Of a DNA stretch of 5,469 bases, positions 1 through 5,447 are shown one piece after another. Numbering within the stretch: the first letter of the stretch is position 1; every line of letters starts with the position of its first letter. Source of the stretch: Candidatus Tayloriibacteriota bacterium (GTDB lineage: Bacteria; Patescibacteriota; Minisyncoccia; Phycocordibacterales; PALSA-1337); assembly GCA_023269245.1 (NCBI GenBank), contig JAHFMB010000046.1, forward strand, positions 2,139 to 7,607, read 5' to 3'. The notes beneath the pieces were generated by a model that saw only the letters and a program-made list of their open reading frames with translations, was not told the origin of the DNA and ran no database searches. A program made the position numbers and the translations under genes.

Positions 1-1
1 G

Positions 2-652
2 AATATTTCTACGGGCACAAAAAAGGGAAAAGTATCTGTTGTCGAATCGCAGACTGCTCCCGCTATCAGGCTCAAGTTCAAGGAGACCGATCAAACCCAC
101 GTAGTGATTGGATTCCGCACTTTTCCTATACTCGACAAACGTATTGCTACGATCCAAGTACTTTCAGCGATCCTTGGTGGCGGGATGAGTTCGCGATTGT
201 TTGCGCGTCTTCGCGACGAGCTCGGTATGTGTTACTACGTTGGATCGTCACAAAATTCAAATACAGATCATGGGGATTTTACTGTGTCAGCGGGTGTCGA
301 CTCGAGCCGTGCCCATGAAGCGATCAAGGAGATTCTGGCCCAATTCAAGATGCTCAAAGATCGGCCGGTTTCTGATGCTGAACTCAAGAAGGCCAAGGAT
401 TATATTTCAGGCACAACGCTCCTGAGCCTCGAAACATCAGAAGCCCGCGCTGAATATGCGGCAAACCAGGAAGTGCTCAAGCACAAGATCGAACTGCCTG
501 ATGATATATTGGCTCGTATACAGAAAGTCACGGCTGCCGACATACAGACTTTGGCGACAGAAGTTTTTGTTGATGCGGGCCTCGATATGGCCATTGTAGG
601 AAAGTTCAAGGACGAAACGCCATTTAGGGAGTATTTTACTATCACATCGTGA
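2..652 (+). CDS. M16-family zinc peptidase-like protein, C-terminal part (5' end outside window)
   Basis: The frame is open from base 2, so this is the tail of a longer gene; 216 codons are visible, ending in TGA at 650-652. The segment matches the C-terminal domain of M16 (pitrilysin / mitochondrial-processing-peptidase type) proteins. Visible residues 57-65 read ILGGGMSSR, followed by LFARLRDELG and a CYYV stretch with Y78/Y79. This is the typical GGGMSSRLF...R...G-Y block in which a conserved Arg and Tyr help hold the substrate. After it comes an alternating helix/strand pattern (DFTVSAGVDSS, then a helical stretch with ELKKAKDYISG) typical of the fold. In the family the HxxEH zinc site lies in the N-terminal domain, which is not visible here, so catalytic competence cannot be judged. 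The family degrades peptides or processes leader sequences. An internal GTG at 104 is not the real start, because the family match continues upstream of it. Confidence 0.9.
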   Translation, partial: NISTGTKKGKVSVVESQTAPAIRLKFKETDQTHVVIGFRTFPILDKRIATIQVLSAILGGGMSSRLFARLRDELGMCYYVGSSQNSNTDHGDFTVSAGVDSSRAHEAIKEILAQFKMLKDRPVSDAELKKAKDYISGTTLLSLETSEARAEYAANQEVLKHKIELPDDILARIQKVTAADIQTLATEVFVDAGLDMAIVGKFKDETPFREYFTITS

Positions 653-685
653 GTATCTGTCCGGGTGTCCATTGTGCACATCTAG

Positions 686-696
686 TATGCTAGAAT
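686..696 (+). promoter_or_regulatory. Extended -10 promoter element for the AI-2E-family gene
   Basis: TATGCTAGAAT contains TGC followed by TAGAAT (691-696), one mismatch from TATAAT with the TGn extension. No convincing -35 hexamer lies 16-18 bases upstream, which is tolerated for extended -10 promoters. Transcription would be expected to begin about 6-8 bases downstream, at or next to the ATG at 703, so the mRNA may be leaderless. This is a prediction from consensus only. Confidence 0.5.
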
Positions 697-702
697 ACGA
701 GC

Positions 703-1788
703 ATGGAATCATCTCGAGAAAGTCACTTTAGTATAAGTACCGGGACCATCATCAGGTTCTTTGTGATTCTAGTGGTGTTGGCTGCACTGTATTACATGTC
801 GGATATTCTATTGGTCATACTGGCCGCCGTCGTCATGGCTTCGGCCATAGAACCAGTCATCCGCCGCCTCAAGAGGTACCATTTTCATCGCATTATCGCT
901 GTCATCTGCATCTATATTGTCATCGCGGCCGCGATTGCCGGCGTAATTATTTTCTTTCTGCCGAATGTTGTCAAAGATACTGTCGGATTGCTCGACTCGA
1001 TCCCCAAGACGATATCACTGGATTCGTTGTGGAATCCGGTACGAGATGCCGGGACACTGGCCACAGGATCGACGGTTTCATCCCATGTTGTCTCAATTTC
1101 CGATCTTATCAGCGGACTGCAAGATTTTCTCGTCGGTTCGAGCGACAGCATCGTCCAGACTGTCAGCCTGTTATTCGGCGGACTCCTGGGGCTTATCCTG
1201 ATCTTAGTGCTTTCATTTTATCTCGCGGCTCAGGAAGAGGGGGTGGACGATTTTTTGCGCATTGTCACACCAGTCAAGCATTATGACTACATCATAGATT
1301 TATGGAAGCGCTCCCAGCGCAAGATTGGCCTCTGGCTGCAGGGGCAAGTCATCCTCGGCATCATTGTCGGGCTGCTGGTCTATGTCTCGCTTATCATCGT
1401 CGGCATACCACATGCATTACTGCTCGCGGTCCTAGCAGGCCTTTTGGAGATCATTCCTGTTTTTGGGCCGATCGTCTCGTCTGTCCCCGCTATTTTGCTG
1501 GCGTTCGCTGATAGGGGAACGGGCATAGGTTTTTTGATTGTGGGCATATATCTCATCATCCATCAGCTTGAGAATCATCTCATCTATCCGTTGGTGGTCA
1601 AAAAGATCGTTGGTATCTCGCCAATCGTGGTGATTATTGCGCTGGTTATTGGCGCAAAGTTGGCGGGTGTGCTTGGCGCTTTGATCGCGGTGCCGTTGTC
1701 GGCAGCGTTCATGGAGTACATTCACGATATTGAAAAATATAAGAAGTTGGAAAGGGCAGAGAGAGCGGTGGCGAAGGAAGGTAAATAA
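703..1788 (+). CDS. AI-2E family transporter (PerM/TqsA-type multipass membrane protein)
   Basis: A 361-residue integral membrane protein, the usual length for the AI-2E exporter/PerM family (PF01594 type). Hydrophobic segments lie at about residues 16-50 (two adjacent helices), 63-86, 155-176, 212-235, 238-264, 272-289 and 303-338. Between helix 3 and the next is a less hydrophobic region (about 88-154), as is normal in the family. Family hallmarks are SFYLAAQEEG at 171-180, LEIIPVFGP at 248-256, QLENHLIYPLVV at 288-299, and LGALIAVPLSAA at 324-335. The C-terminal tail is charged and cytoplasmic in character. Members have been linked to autoinducer-2 export or Na+/H+ exchange, but the substrate cannot be read from sequence. 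The ATG is fixed by an in-frame TAG at 691-693 only 12 bases upstream. No Shine-Dalgarno is visible; a -10-like element ends 6 bases before the ATG. It lies 50 bases after the M16 gene and 4 bases before the long inverted repeat. Confidence 0.93.
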   Translation: MESSRESHFSISTGTIIRFFVILVVLAALYYMSDILLVILAAVVMASAIEPVIRRLKRYHFHRIIAVICIYIVIAAAIAGVIIFFLPNVVKDTVGLLDSIPKTISLDSLWNPVRDAGTLATGSTVSSHVVSISDLISGLQDFLVGSSDSIVQTVSLLFGGLLGLILILVLSFYLAAQEEGVDDFLRIVTPVKHYDYIIDLWKRSQRKIGLWLQGQVILGIIVGLLVYVSLIIVGIPHALLLAVLAGLLEIIPVFGPIVSSVPAILLAFADRGTGIGFLIVGIYLIIHQLENHLIYPLVVKKIVGISPIVVIIALVIGAKLAGVLGALIAVPLSAAFMEYIHDIEKYKKLERAERAVAKEGK

Positions 1789-1792
1789 GTAC

Positions 1793-1954
1793 GCGGCAGG
1801 GGTGGGCGAGTTCTTTTTGGTTCCTGCGGGACTCACTCGCGAAATTGCGGGCATTTTGGTGTGGGACATAGCATGGTACACCAAAATTCCTCGCAATTTC
1901 AGCTCGTTTCGGACATGTCCTCGTCACCAAAAAGAACTCGCCCACCCCTGCCGC
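1793..1954. repeat. Long imperfect palindrome (162 bases) with perfect 29-bp terminal arms
   Basis: The outer arms are 1793-1821 (begins GCGGCAGGGGTGGGCGAG) and 1926-1954 (ends CCCACCCCTGCCGC). They are exact reverse complements over 29 bases. Inside, 1841-1849 (GAAATTGCG) pairs with 1892-1900 and 1853-1862 (ATTTTGGTGT) pairs with 1878-1887. A 3/4-base internal loop separates these two stems, and a 15-base apical loop lies at 1863-1877. Bases 1822-1840 and 1901-1925 pair poorly; the latter contains the 10-base palindrome GGACATGTCC (1911-1920). The element starts 4 bases after the perM stop and ends 23 bases before the likely metG -10 box. Because it is palindromic, it yields the same short peptide (AAGVGEFFLV) on both strands, so open frames across it are not evidence of a gene. 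It encodes no transposase and shows no clear target duplication. The likely nature is a REP/MITE-like dispersed element or a transcription boundary structure; only the structure is certain. Confidence 0.9.
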
Positions 1955-1977
1955 TTTCCTAATGCACATTTTCCTTG

Positions 1978-1983
1978 TACACT
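1978..1983 (+). promoter_or_regulatory. Possible -10 element for metG
   Basis: TACACT (4 of 6 to TATAAT), preceded directly by TTG, ends 8 bases before the metG ATG. It lies just downstream of the long inverted repeat, in the same position relative to the start codon as the -10 element of the upstream membrane-protein gene. No good -35 is visible. If used, it would give a leaderless or nearly leaderless metG transcript. Confidence 0.35.
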
Positions 1984-1991
1984 AATCCCAT

Positions 1992-3434
1992 ATGTCCCAA
2001 AAGCCTTTCTACATCACCACCACGCTCCCGTACGTCAATTCTGACCCTCATATTGGCTTTGCCATGGAAATCATCCGCGCCGACGTCATTGCACGGGCAA
2101 AAAAACTCGATGGGTACGAGGTCTTTTTCAATACCGGTACGGATGAACATGGTGTCAAAATTTACCAAAAGGCATTTAACTCCAACGAGGATACTCAGGT
2201 CTTTGTTGACCGGTATGTCGTCAAATTCAAGGAACTGAAGAGTGTACTTGGTCTGAGCGATGACATCCACTTCATTCGCACCACTGACAAGCAGCATGTT
2301 GCCGCGGCCGAGGAATTTTGGCGTCGCTGTGACAAGAACGGATTCATCTACAAAAAACTCTACAAAACAAAATATTGTTCTGGGTGTGAGCTCGAGAAGA
2401 CGGATACAGAACTGAATGAAGAGGGACGCTGTTTTATCCATCCCACTCTCGACCTTCTTCTTATTGACGAAGAAAATTACTTTTTCAAATTTAGCGCGTT
2501 TCAGCAGAAACTTCTTGATCTCTACAGGAGTAATCCAACACTCGTTGTTCCGGATTTTCGTTTCAATGAAATAAAAGCATTTGTTGAACGAGGGCTGGAA
2601 GATTTTAGTATTTCCCGTTTGAAGACGAAGATGCCCTGGGGTGTGCCTGTTCCCAGTGATGCTGATCATGTGATGTACGTTTGGTTCGATGCGCTGACAA
2701 GCTACATATCAACACTTGGTTGGCCCGATGATACAAAGACATTTGATACGTTCTGGAAAAATGGTACACCGGTCCAGTACTGCGGCAAGGATAACTTGCG
2801 CCAACAATCAGCAATGTGGCAGGCCATGCTGATGTCAGTTGATTTACCGCCAACTCACACCATTGTGATTGACGGGTTCGTCACTGGCGATGGGGGAGTC
2901 AAAATGTCCAAATCGCTGGGAAACACGGTGGACCCACTCGATATCGTCAAAGAATATGGTGTTGATGCATTGCGATACTACGTCTGCCGCGAGCTGAGTC
3001 CATTTGAGGATAGTCCGTTTACCATGGACAAGTTCAAGGAGGCTTACAATGCGCATTTGGCGAATGGTATTGGCAATCTGACGAGTCGTATCATGAAGAT
3101 GGCGACCACCAATCTCACGAGTGCCCCGGAGATTCCTTCCAAGAGTATCCCCACTGAGTTTATGGATGCTTTGGGCGTTTTTAACACACAAGCAGCGGCT
3201 AATATTGTCTGGGAACATATTTCTGCCGCTGACCGCATCATCCAAGAAAAGGAACCGTTTAAGCTTATAAAAACCGATACAGATGCGGCGATTGAGATCA
3301 TCAAGGATCTTTGTGTTCGGCTCTACACTATTGGACGAATGCTCAATCCGATTATGCCGCAGACCTCGGAACTCCTCAAGAAACTCGTGAAGGAAAACAA
3401 GATGCCCGAACAGCCGCTTTTCTTGAGGAAATAG
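1992..3434 (+). CDS. metG: Methionyl-tRNA synthetase (class I, short form)
   Basis: A 480-residue cytoplasmic enzyme that charges tRNA-Met with methionine using ATP. The Rossmann catalytic domain begins at once (FYITTTLPYVNSDPHIGF), with the HIGH signature as HIGF at 20-23. A zinc knuckle within the connective insertion has CxxC at C129/C132 and CxxH at C147/H150. WFDAL follows at 231-235 and KMSKS at 304-308. The helical anticodon-binding domain shows N362 and R366 in GNLTSR, aligning by pattern with the E. coli anticodon-contact residues N391 and R395. F423 (EPF) stands where E. coli has W461. There is no C-terminal EMAP/Trbp111-like tRNA-binding domain, so this is a short form. GKDNLRQQSAMW at 265-276 replaces the common GKD..RFH..YW pattern and is divergent. 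The ATG is fixed by an in-frame TAA at 1983-1985; no Shine-Dalgarno is seen. It is one base from the downstream tatD-family gene, a common metG-tatD pairing (for example B. subtilis metS-yabD). Confidence 0.97.
   Translation: MSQKPFYITTTLPYVNSDPHIGFAMEIIRADVIARAKKLDGYEVFFNTGTDEHGVKIYQKAFNSNEDTQVFVDRYVVKFKELKSVLGLSDDIHFIRTTDKQHVAAAEEFWRRCDKNGFIYKKLYKTKYCSGCELEKTDTELNEEGRCFIHPTLDLLLIDEENYFFKFSAFQQKLLDLYRSNPTLVVPDFRFNEIKAFVERGLEDFSISRLKTKMPWGVPVPSDADHVMYVWFDALTSYISTLGWPDDTKTFDTFWKNGTPVQYCGKDNLRQQSAMWQAMLMSVDLPPTHTIVIDGFVTGDGGVKMSKSLGNTVDPLDIVKEYGVDALRYYVCRELSPFEDSPFTMDKFKEAYNAHLANGIGNLTSRIMKMATTNLTSAPEIPSKSIPTEFMDALGVFNTQAAANIVWEHISAADRIIQEKEPFKLIKTDTDAAIEIIKDLCVRLYTIGRMLNPIMPQTSELLKKLVKENKMPEQPLFLRK
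3425..3429 (+). promoter_or_regulatory. Shine-Dalgarno for the TatD-family gene
   Basis: GAGGA lies 6 bases ahead of the ATG at 3436, inside the last codons of metG. It is the only well-placed Shine-Dalgarno ahead of any start in the window, fitting an internal operon gene that needs its own ribosome recruitment or re-initiation after metG. Since it also encodes metG residues, chance cannot be excluded. Confidence 0.55.
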
Positions 3435-3435
3435 C

Positions 3436-4215
3436 ATGAAATACATCGACATTCATGGTCATATCAATTTCCCTGAATATGACGCTGATAGGGAGGAAGT
3501 GATCAAGCGTGCCCATGATGCCGGCGTGGGTATCATTACTGTGGGTACGGGACTCGAATCATCGAAACAGGCCATCCATCTTGCCGAAACTCACGAGAAT
3601 ATGTGGGCAATTGTTGGCATACACCCGATCGATACGCATTCCGATGTTGCAGGGCAGGAATTTGAGGGTATCAAAGAATTGGTGAAGCATCCAAAGGTTG
3701 TGGCCATTGGCGAATGCGGACTCGATTATTTCCACTCCACACCCGAAGACATCCCACAGCAAAAAGACTTATTTGAAAAACATATTATTCTCGCCAATGA
3801 AGTGGAAAAGCCCCTGATGCTTCACGTGAGGAATGGGAAAACAAGCGAAACCAATGCGTATCAAGAAGCGATATCTATTCTCAAGAAATTCGCGAAAGTC
3901 CGCGGTAACTTCCATTTTTTTGCAGGTACAGTCAAGGATGCTACCGATATAGTGGAAATGGGGTACGTGCTCTCATGTACCGGAGTCCTGACCTTTGCAC
4001 GCAATTACGATGAAATTGTGCGGTCTGTTCCGGTAACTTCCATAATGTCAGAGACCGACTGTCCGTATGTCGCCCCTGTACCTTTTCGGGGGAAACGCTG
4101 TGAACCTGTCCATGTCATTGAAACGGTAAAAAAGATTGCTGAAATACGTGCCGATTCACTCGAAACCGTTACGGCTGCTCTACTTGATAATGCCCGGACA
4201 TTCTTTGCGATTTAG
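3436..4215 (+). CDS. TatD-family metal-dependent hydrolase (putative DNase)
   Basis: A 259-residue TIM-barrel amidohydrolase of the TatD family, the full usual length of about 255-265. All metal-site positions are present. The N-terminal HxH is H7/H9 (YIDIHGHINF, for the usual D-x-H-x-H), E93 lies in IGECGLDYF, H130 in LHVR, H160 in NFHFFAGT, and D208 in SETDCPY. PFRGKRCEP at 216-224 matches the conserved PYRGKRNEP motif. E. coli TatD and relatives (YcfH, YjjV) are Mg-dependent 3'-5' exonucleases or related hydrolases; the role is usually taken as DNA/RNA repair or turnover and is not settled. The start is bounded by an in-frame TGA at 3424-3426 and supported by a GAGGA 6 bases upstream. It follows metG by one base, so the two are almost surely cotranscribed. 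The genomic partners rnmV and ksgA, often found next in other bacteria, do not follow here. Confidence 0.95.
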   Translation: MKYIDIHGHINFPEYDADREEVIKRAHDAGVGIITVGTGLESSKQAIHLAETHENMWAIVGIHPIDTHSDVAGQEFEGIKELVKHPKVVAIGECGLDYFHSTPEDIPQQKDLFEKHIILANEVEKPLMLHVRNGKTSETNAYQEAISILKKFAKVRGNFHFFAGTVKDATDIVEMGYVLSCTGVLTFARNYDEIVRSVPVTSIMSETDCPYVAPVPFRGKRCEPVHVIETVKKIAEIRADSLETVTAALLDNARTFFAI

Positions 4216-4236
4216 GCCGCATACGACGAATCTCCA

Positions 4237-4440
4237 TCAAATCTTTATCGCTTCTTCAGCATTTCTCCAGTTCGATTTGATACGATTAGGGCACCTTCGC
4301 ACCATGTGTCTGATAAAGGCATATTCTTGCGTCGGTGAGAAATCCGTGGTAGCCTTGTCTCTATTACAACTAATGCAGTATGTCCTTTCCGTCGAAAGGT
4401 CCCATAGGAGATTCCTATAGGTCACAGACTGCACACCCAT
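4237..4440 (-). CDS. Doubtful small ORF with CxxC zinc-ribbon-like motif
   Basis: A 67-codon minus-strand ORF (ATG 4438-4440, TGA 4237-4239) almost exactly fills the gap between the TatD-family gene and rpsF. It would be divergent from rpsF (5 bases apart) and convergent with the TatD-family gene (21 bases apart). Residues 21-34 read TYCISCNRDKATTD, followed by FSP. The pattern C-x2-C-x3-K-x4-F resembles the start of small zinc-ribbon/HNH-type proteins, and a further Cys lies in RRCPN (about residue 52). A fourth metal ligand is not obvious. No Shine-Dalgarno or convincing promoter precedes it, and two hairpins lie inside its 5' part. An open frame this short can arise by chance, and I do not recognise the protein. 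Confidence 0.25.
   Translation of the reverse strand: MGVQSVTYRNLLWDLSTERTYCISCNRDKATTDFSPTQEYAFIRHMVRRCPNRIKSNWRNAEEAIKI
4384..4399 (+). other. Perfect 6-bp hairpin in the rpsF upstream region
   Basis: CCTTTC (4384-4389) and GAAAGG (4394-4399) are exact reverse complements around a CGTC loop. It lies 46 bases before the rpsF start. No U-tract follows, so it does not look like an intrinsic terminator. It may be part of a structured rpsF leader if transcription starts upstream of it. Confidence 0.5.
4404..4418 (+). other. Second perfect 6-bp hairpin in the rpsF upstream region
   Basis: ATAGGA (4404-4409) pairs with TCCTAT (4413-4418) around a GAT loop, 4 bases after the preceding hairpin. 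The left arm and loop contain AGGAG (4406-4410), a Shine-Dalgarno-like run. It is 35 bases from the rpsF ATG, too far to serve as its ribosome binding site in the linear RNA. No terminator-like U-run follows. Confidence 0.5.
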
Positions 4441-4445
4441 AACGT

Positions 4446-4940
4446 ATGACGACTACTCACGACGAGACGTCGGTGTATGAGATAGGATATCTTATTGCTT
4501 CATCAATTCCGGAGGAGAAAGTTCCGGAAGAGGCTGGCGCACTCAAGAAGATCATTACGGATGCGGGCGCTACGGTTATTGCCGAAGAGGCTCCGCACCG
4601 CGAACACCTTGCTTATACGATCAGCAAAAAGACCGTATCAGGAGGGTATGACAAATTTGATGTCGCTTACTTTGGCTGGGTCAAGTTCGAACTTGGCTCT
4701 GACAAGGTAGAGGCGGTCAAGAAGGCAGTCGAGCTCCGCCCGACAACCCTTCGTATGATCCTTATCTCAACCGTTCGCGAGAATACCTACCTCGGCAAGC
4801 GTGCTCCAGCATTCGCTCCAGCAGCTTCAGTCGCGGTAGCTAGCATCTCAGGCGCTCTCACTGATGACAAGAAAGACGTTGCTCCGGCTACTATCGAAGA
4901 GATGGACAAGAGCATCGACAACATGGTGAAAGAGGTATAA
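4446..4940 (+). CDS. rpsF: 30S ribosomal protein S6 with C-terminal extension
   Basis: A 164-residue protein. The S6 fold covers about residues 9-115. It starts with YEIGYLIASSIPEE (strand 1 and helix 1) and continues with AYTISKKTVSGGYDKFDVAYF, the central strands that carry the S18-facing surface. The last strand is LRPTTLRMILIST (97-109). S6 binds S18 and the central domain of 16S rRNA in the 30S platform. Canonical S6 is about 95-135 residues. Here an Ala/Pro-rich linker (about 118-147) is followed by an acidic helix (IEEMDKSIDNMVKEV, 150-164). The start is fixed by an in-frame TAA at 4440-4442, only 3 bases before the ATG. No Shine-Dalgarno or good -10 box is seen close upstream. ssb follows after 60 bases, the conserved rpsF-ssb-rpsR order. 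Identity rests on the fold pattern plus this synteny. Confidence 0.93.
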   Translation: MTTTHDETSVYEIGYLIASSIPEEKVPEEAGALKKIITDAGATVIAEEAPHREHLAYTISKKTVSGGYDKFDVAYFGWVKFELGSDKVEAVKKAVELRPTTLRMILISTVRENTYLGKRAPAFAPAASVAVASISGALTDDKKDVAPATIEEMDKSIDNMVKEV

Positions 4941-4941
4941 T
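4936..4941 (+). promoter_or_regulatory. Consensus -10 box ahead of ssb
   Basis: TATAAT, a perfect match, overlaps the rpsF stop codon (TAA 4938-4940). A TCGACA resembling TTGACA lies at 4915-4920, but the spacing is 15 bases, shorter than the 17 optimum. If active it would start a transcript near 4948, giving ssb its own promoter and a leader of about 53 bases containing the hairpin at 4951-4983. A chance match is possible because GTATAAT also encodes the rpsF end. Confidence 0.4.
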
Positions 4942-4950
4942 TACTAAACA

Positions 4951-4983
4951 CCAAGTTCCAAATTACAAATCACAGGAACTTGG
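4951..4983 (+). other. Stem-loop between rpsF and ssb (9-bp perfect stem)
   Basis: CCAAGTTCC (4951-4959) and GGAACTTGG (4975-4983) are exact reverse complements around a 15-base A-rich loop. The structure ends 17 bases before the ssb ATG. It is not followed by a U-tract (CGTAACTCTCC comes next), so it is unlikely to be an intrinsic terminator. More plausible roles are an RNA processing site, a translational control element or a small dispersed repeat. Confidence 0.7.
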
Positions 4984-5000
4984 CGTAACTCTCCACTACT

Positions 5001-5447
5001 ATGTACTTAAACAAAGCATTCATCATCGGAAACCTTACCCGCGACCCTGAGCTCAAGGCTCTTCCATCAGGAACCAAGGTATGCAGCTTCGCTGTCGCCA
5101 CCAATCGTTATTACAAAGATAAAGATGGTAACCGTCAGGACGCTAGCGAATTCCACAACATTGTAGCTTTTGCAAAGCTCGGCGAGCTCTCGGCGCAATA
5201 TCTCAAGAAAGGATCACAGGTCTACGTCGAAGGACGTCTCCAGACCCGTTCATGGGAAGGAAAAGATGGTGAAAAGAAATATCGTACCGAAATCATCGCT
5301 GACACCGTTCAGTTCGGCAATCGCCCAACCGGTGCACCGAGCGCAGCAGCTCCGGCAGGAAAGAAGGGTGCAGAAGCACCAGATGCTCCAGCCGACAAAA
5401 TCGACTACCCAAGCGAAGAGATCAATCCAGACGATATACCGTTCTAA
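5001..5447 (+). CDS. ssb: Single-stranded DNA-binding protein
   Basis: A 148-residue bacterial SSB. The OB-fold covers about residues 1-107. It opens with MYLNKAFIIGNLTRDPELK (compare the N-K-x-x-x-x-G-N-L-x-x-D-P-E pattern), then FAVATNRYYKDKDGN, SEFHNIVAFAKLGELSAQYLKKGSQVYVEGRLQTRSW, and YRTEIIADTVQF. Aromatic residues expected to stack on ssDNA are present (for example F52 and W85), with Phe at the SEFH position where E. coli has Trp. A flexible Ala/Pro/Gly linker (about 108-135) leads to the acidic tip NPDDIPF, the conserved protein-interaction tail that recruits replication and repair partners. The start is fixed by an in-frame TAA at 4986-4988. No Shine-Dalgarno is near; an AGGA lies 23 bases upstream, inside the hairpin arm. 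The gene sits between rpsF and, by the usual order, rpsR beyond the window edge. Confidence 0.97.
   Translation: MYLNKAFIIGNLTRDPELKALPSGTKVCSFAVATNRYYKDKDGNRQDASEFHNIVAFAKLGELSAQYLKKGSQVYVEGRLQTRSWEGKDGEKKYRTEIIADTVQFGNRPTGAPSAAAPAGKKGAEAPDAPADKIDYPSEEINPDDIPF

Noticed and set aside
1793..1960. Inverted repeat as an insertion sequence or a plain intrinsic terminator
   Set aside because: There is no transposase, no room for one and no clear target-site duplication; as a terminator it is far too long and is followed only by TTTCCT rather than a U-tract.
1709..2044. Open frames on both strands across the perM-metG gap
   Set aside because: They translate the two arms of the palindrome, giving the same AAGVGEFFLV-like peptide from either strand, and run into perM or metG in the wrong frame.
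1959..2669. 236-codon minus-strand open frame
   Set aside because: It lies antisense to metG, whose protein is clearly recognisable with HIGF, zinc knuckle and KMSKS; the antisense peptide has no family features.
4265..4285. tRNA T-loop-like GTTCGATTT in the tatD-rpsF gap
   Set aside because: The flanking 5-base arms (TCCAG and TGATA) are not complementary, and no acceptor or anticodon stem can be built around it on either strand.
4136..4420. 94-codon plus-strand open frame in the tatD-rpsF gap
   Set aside because: It starts inside the TatD-family gene out of frame, has no ribosome binding site and no recognisable motif.
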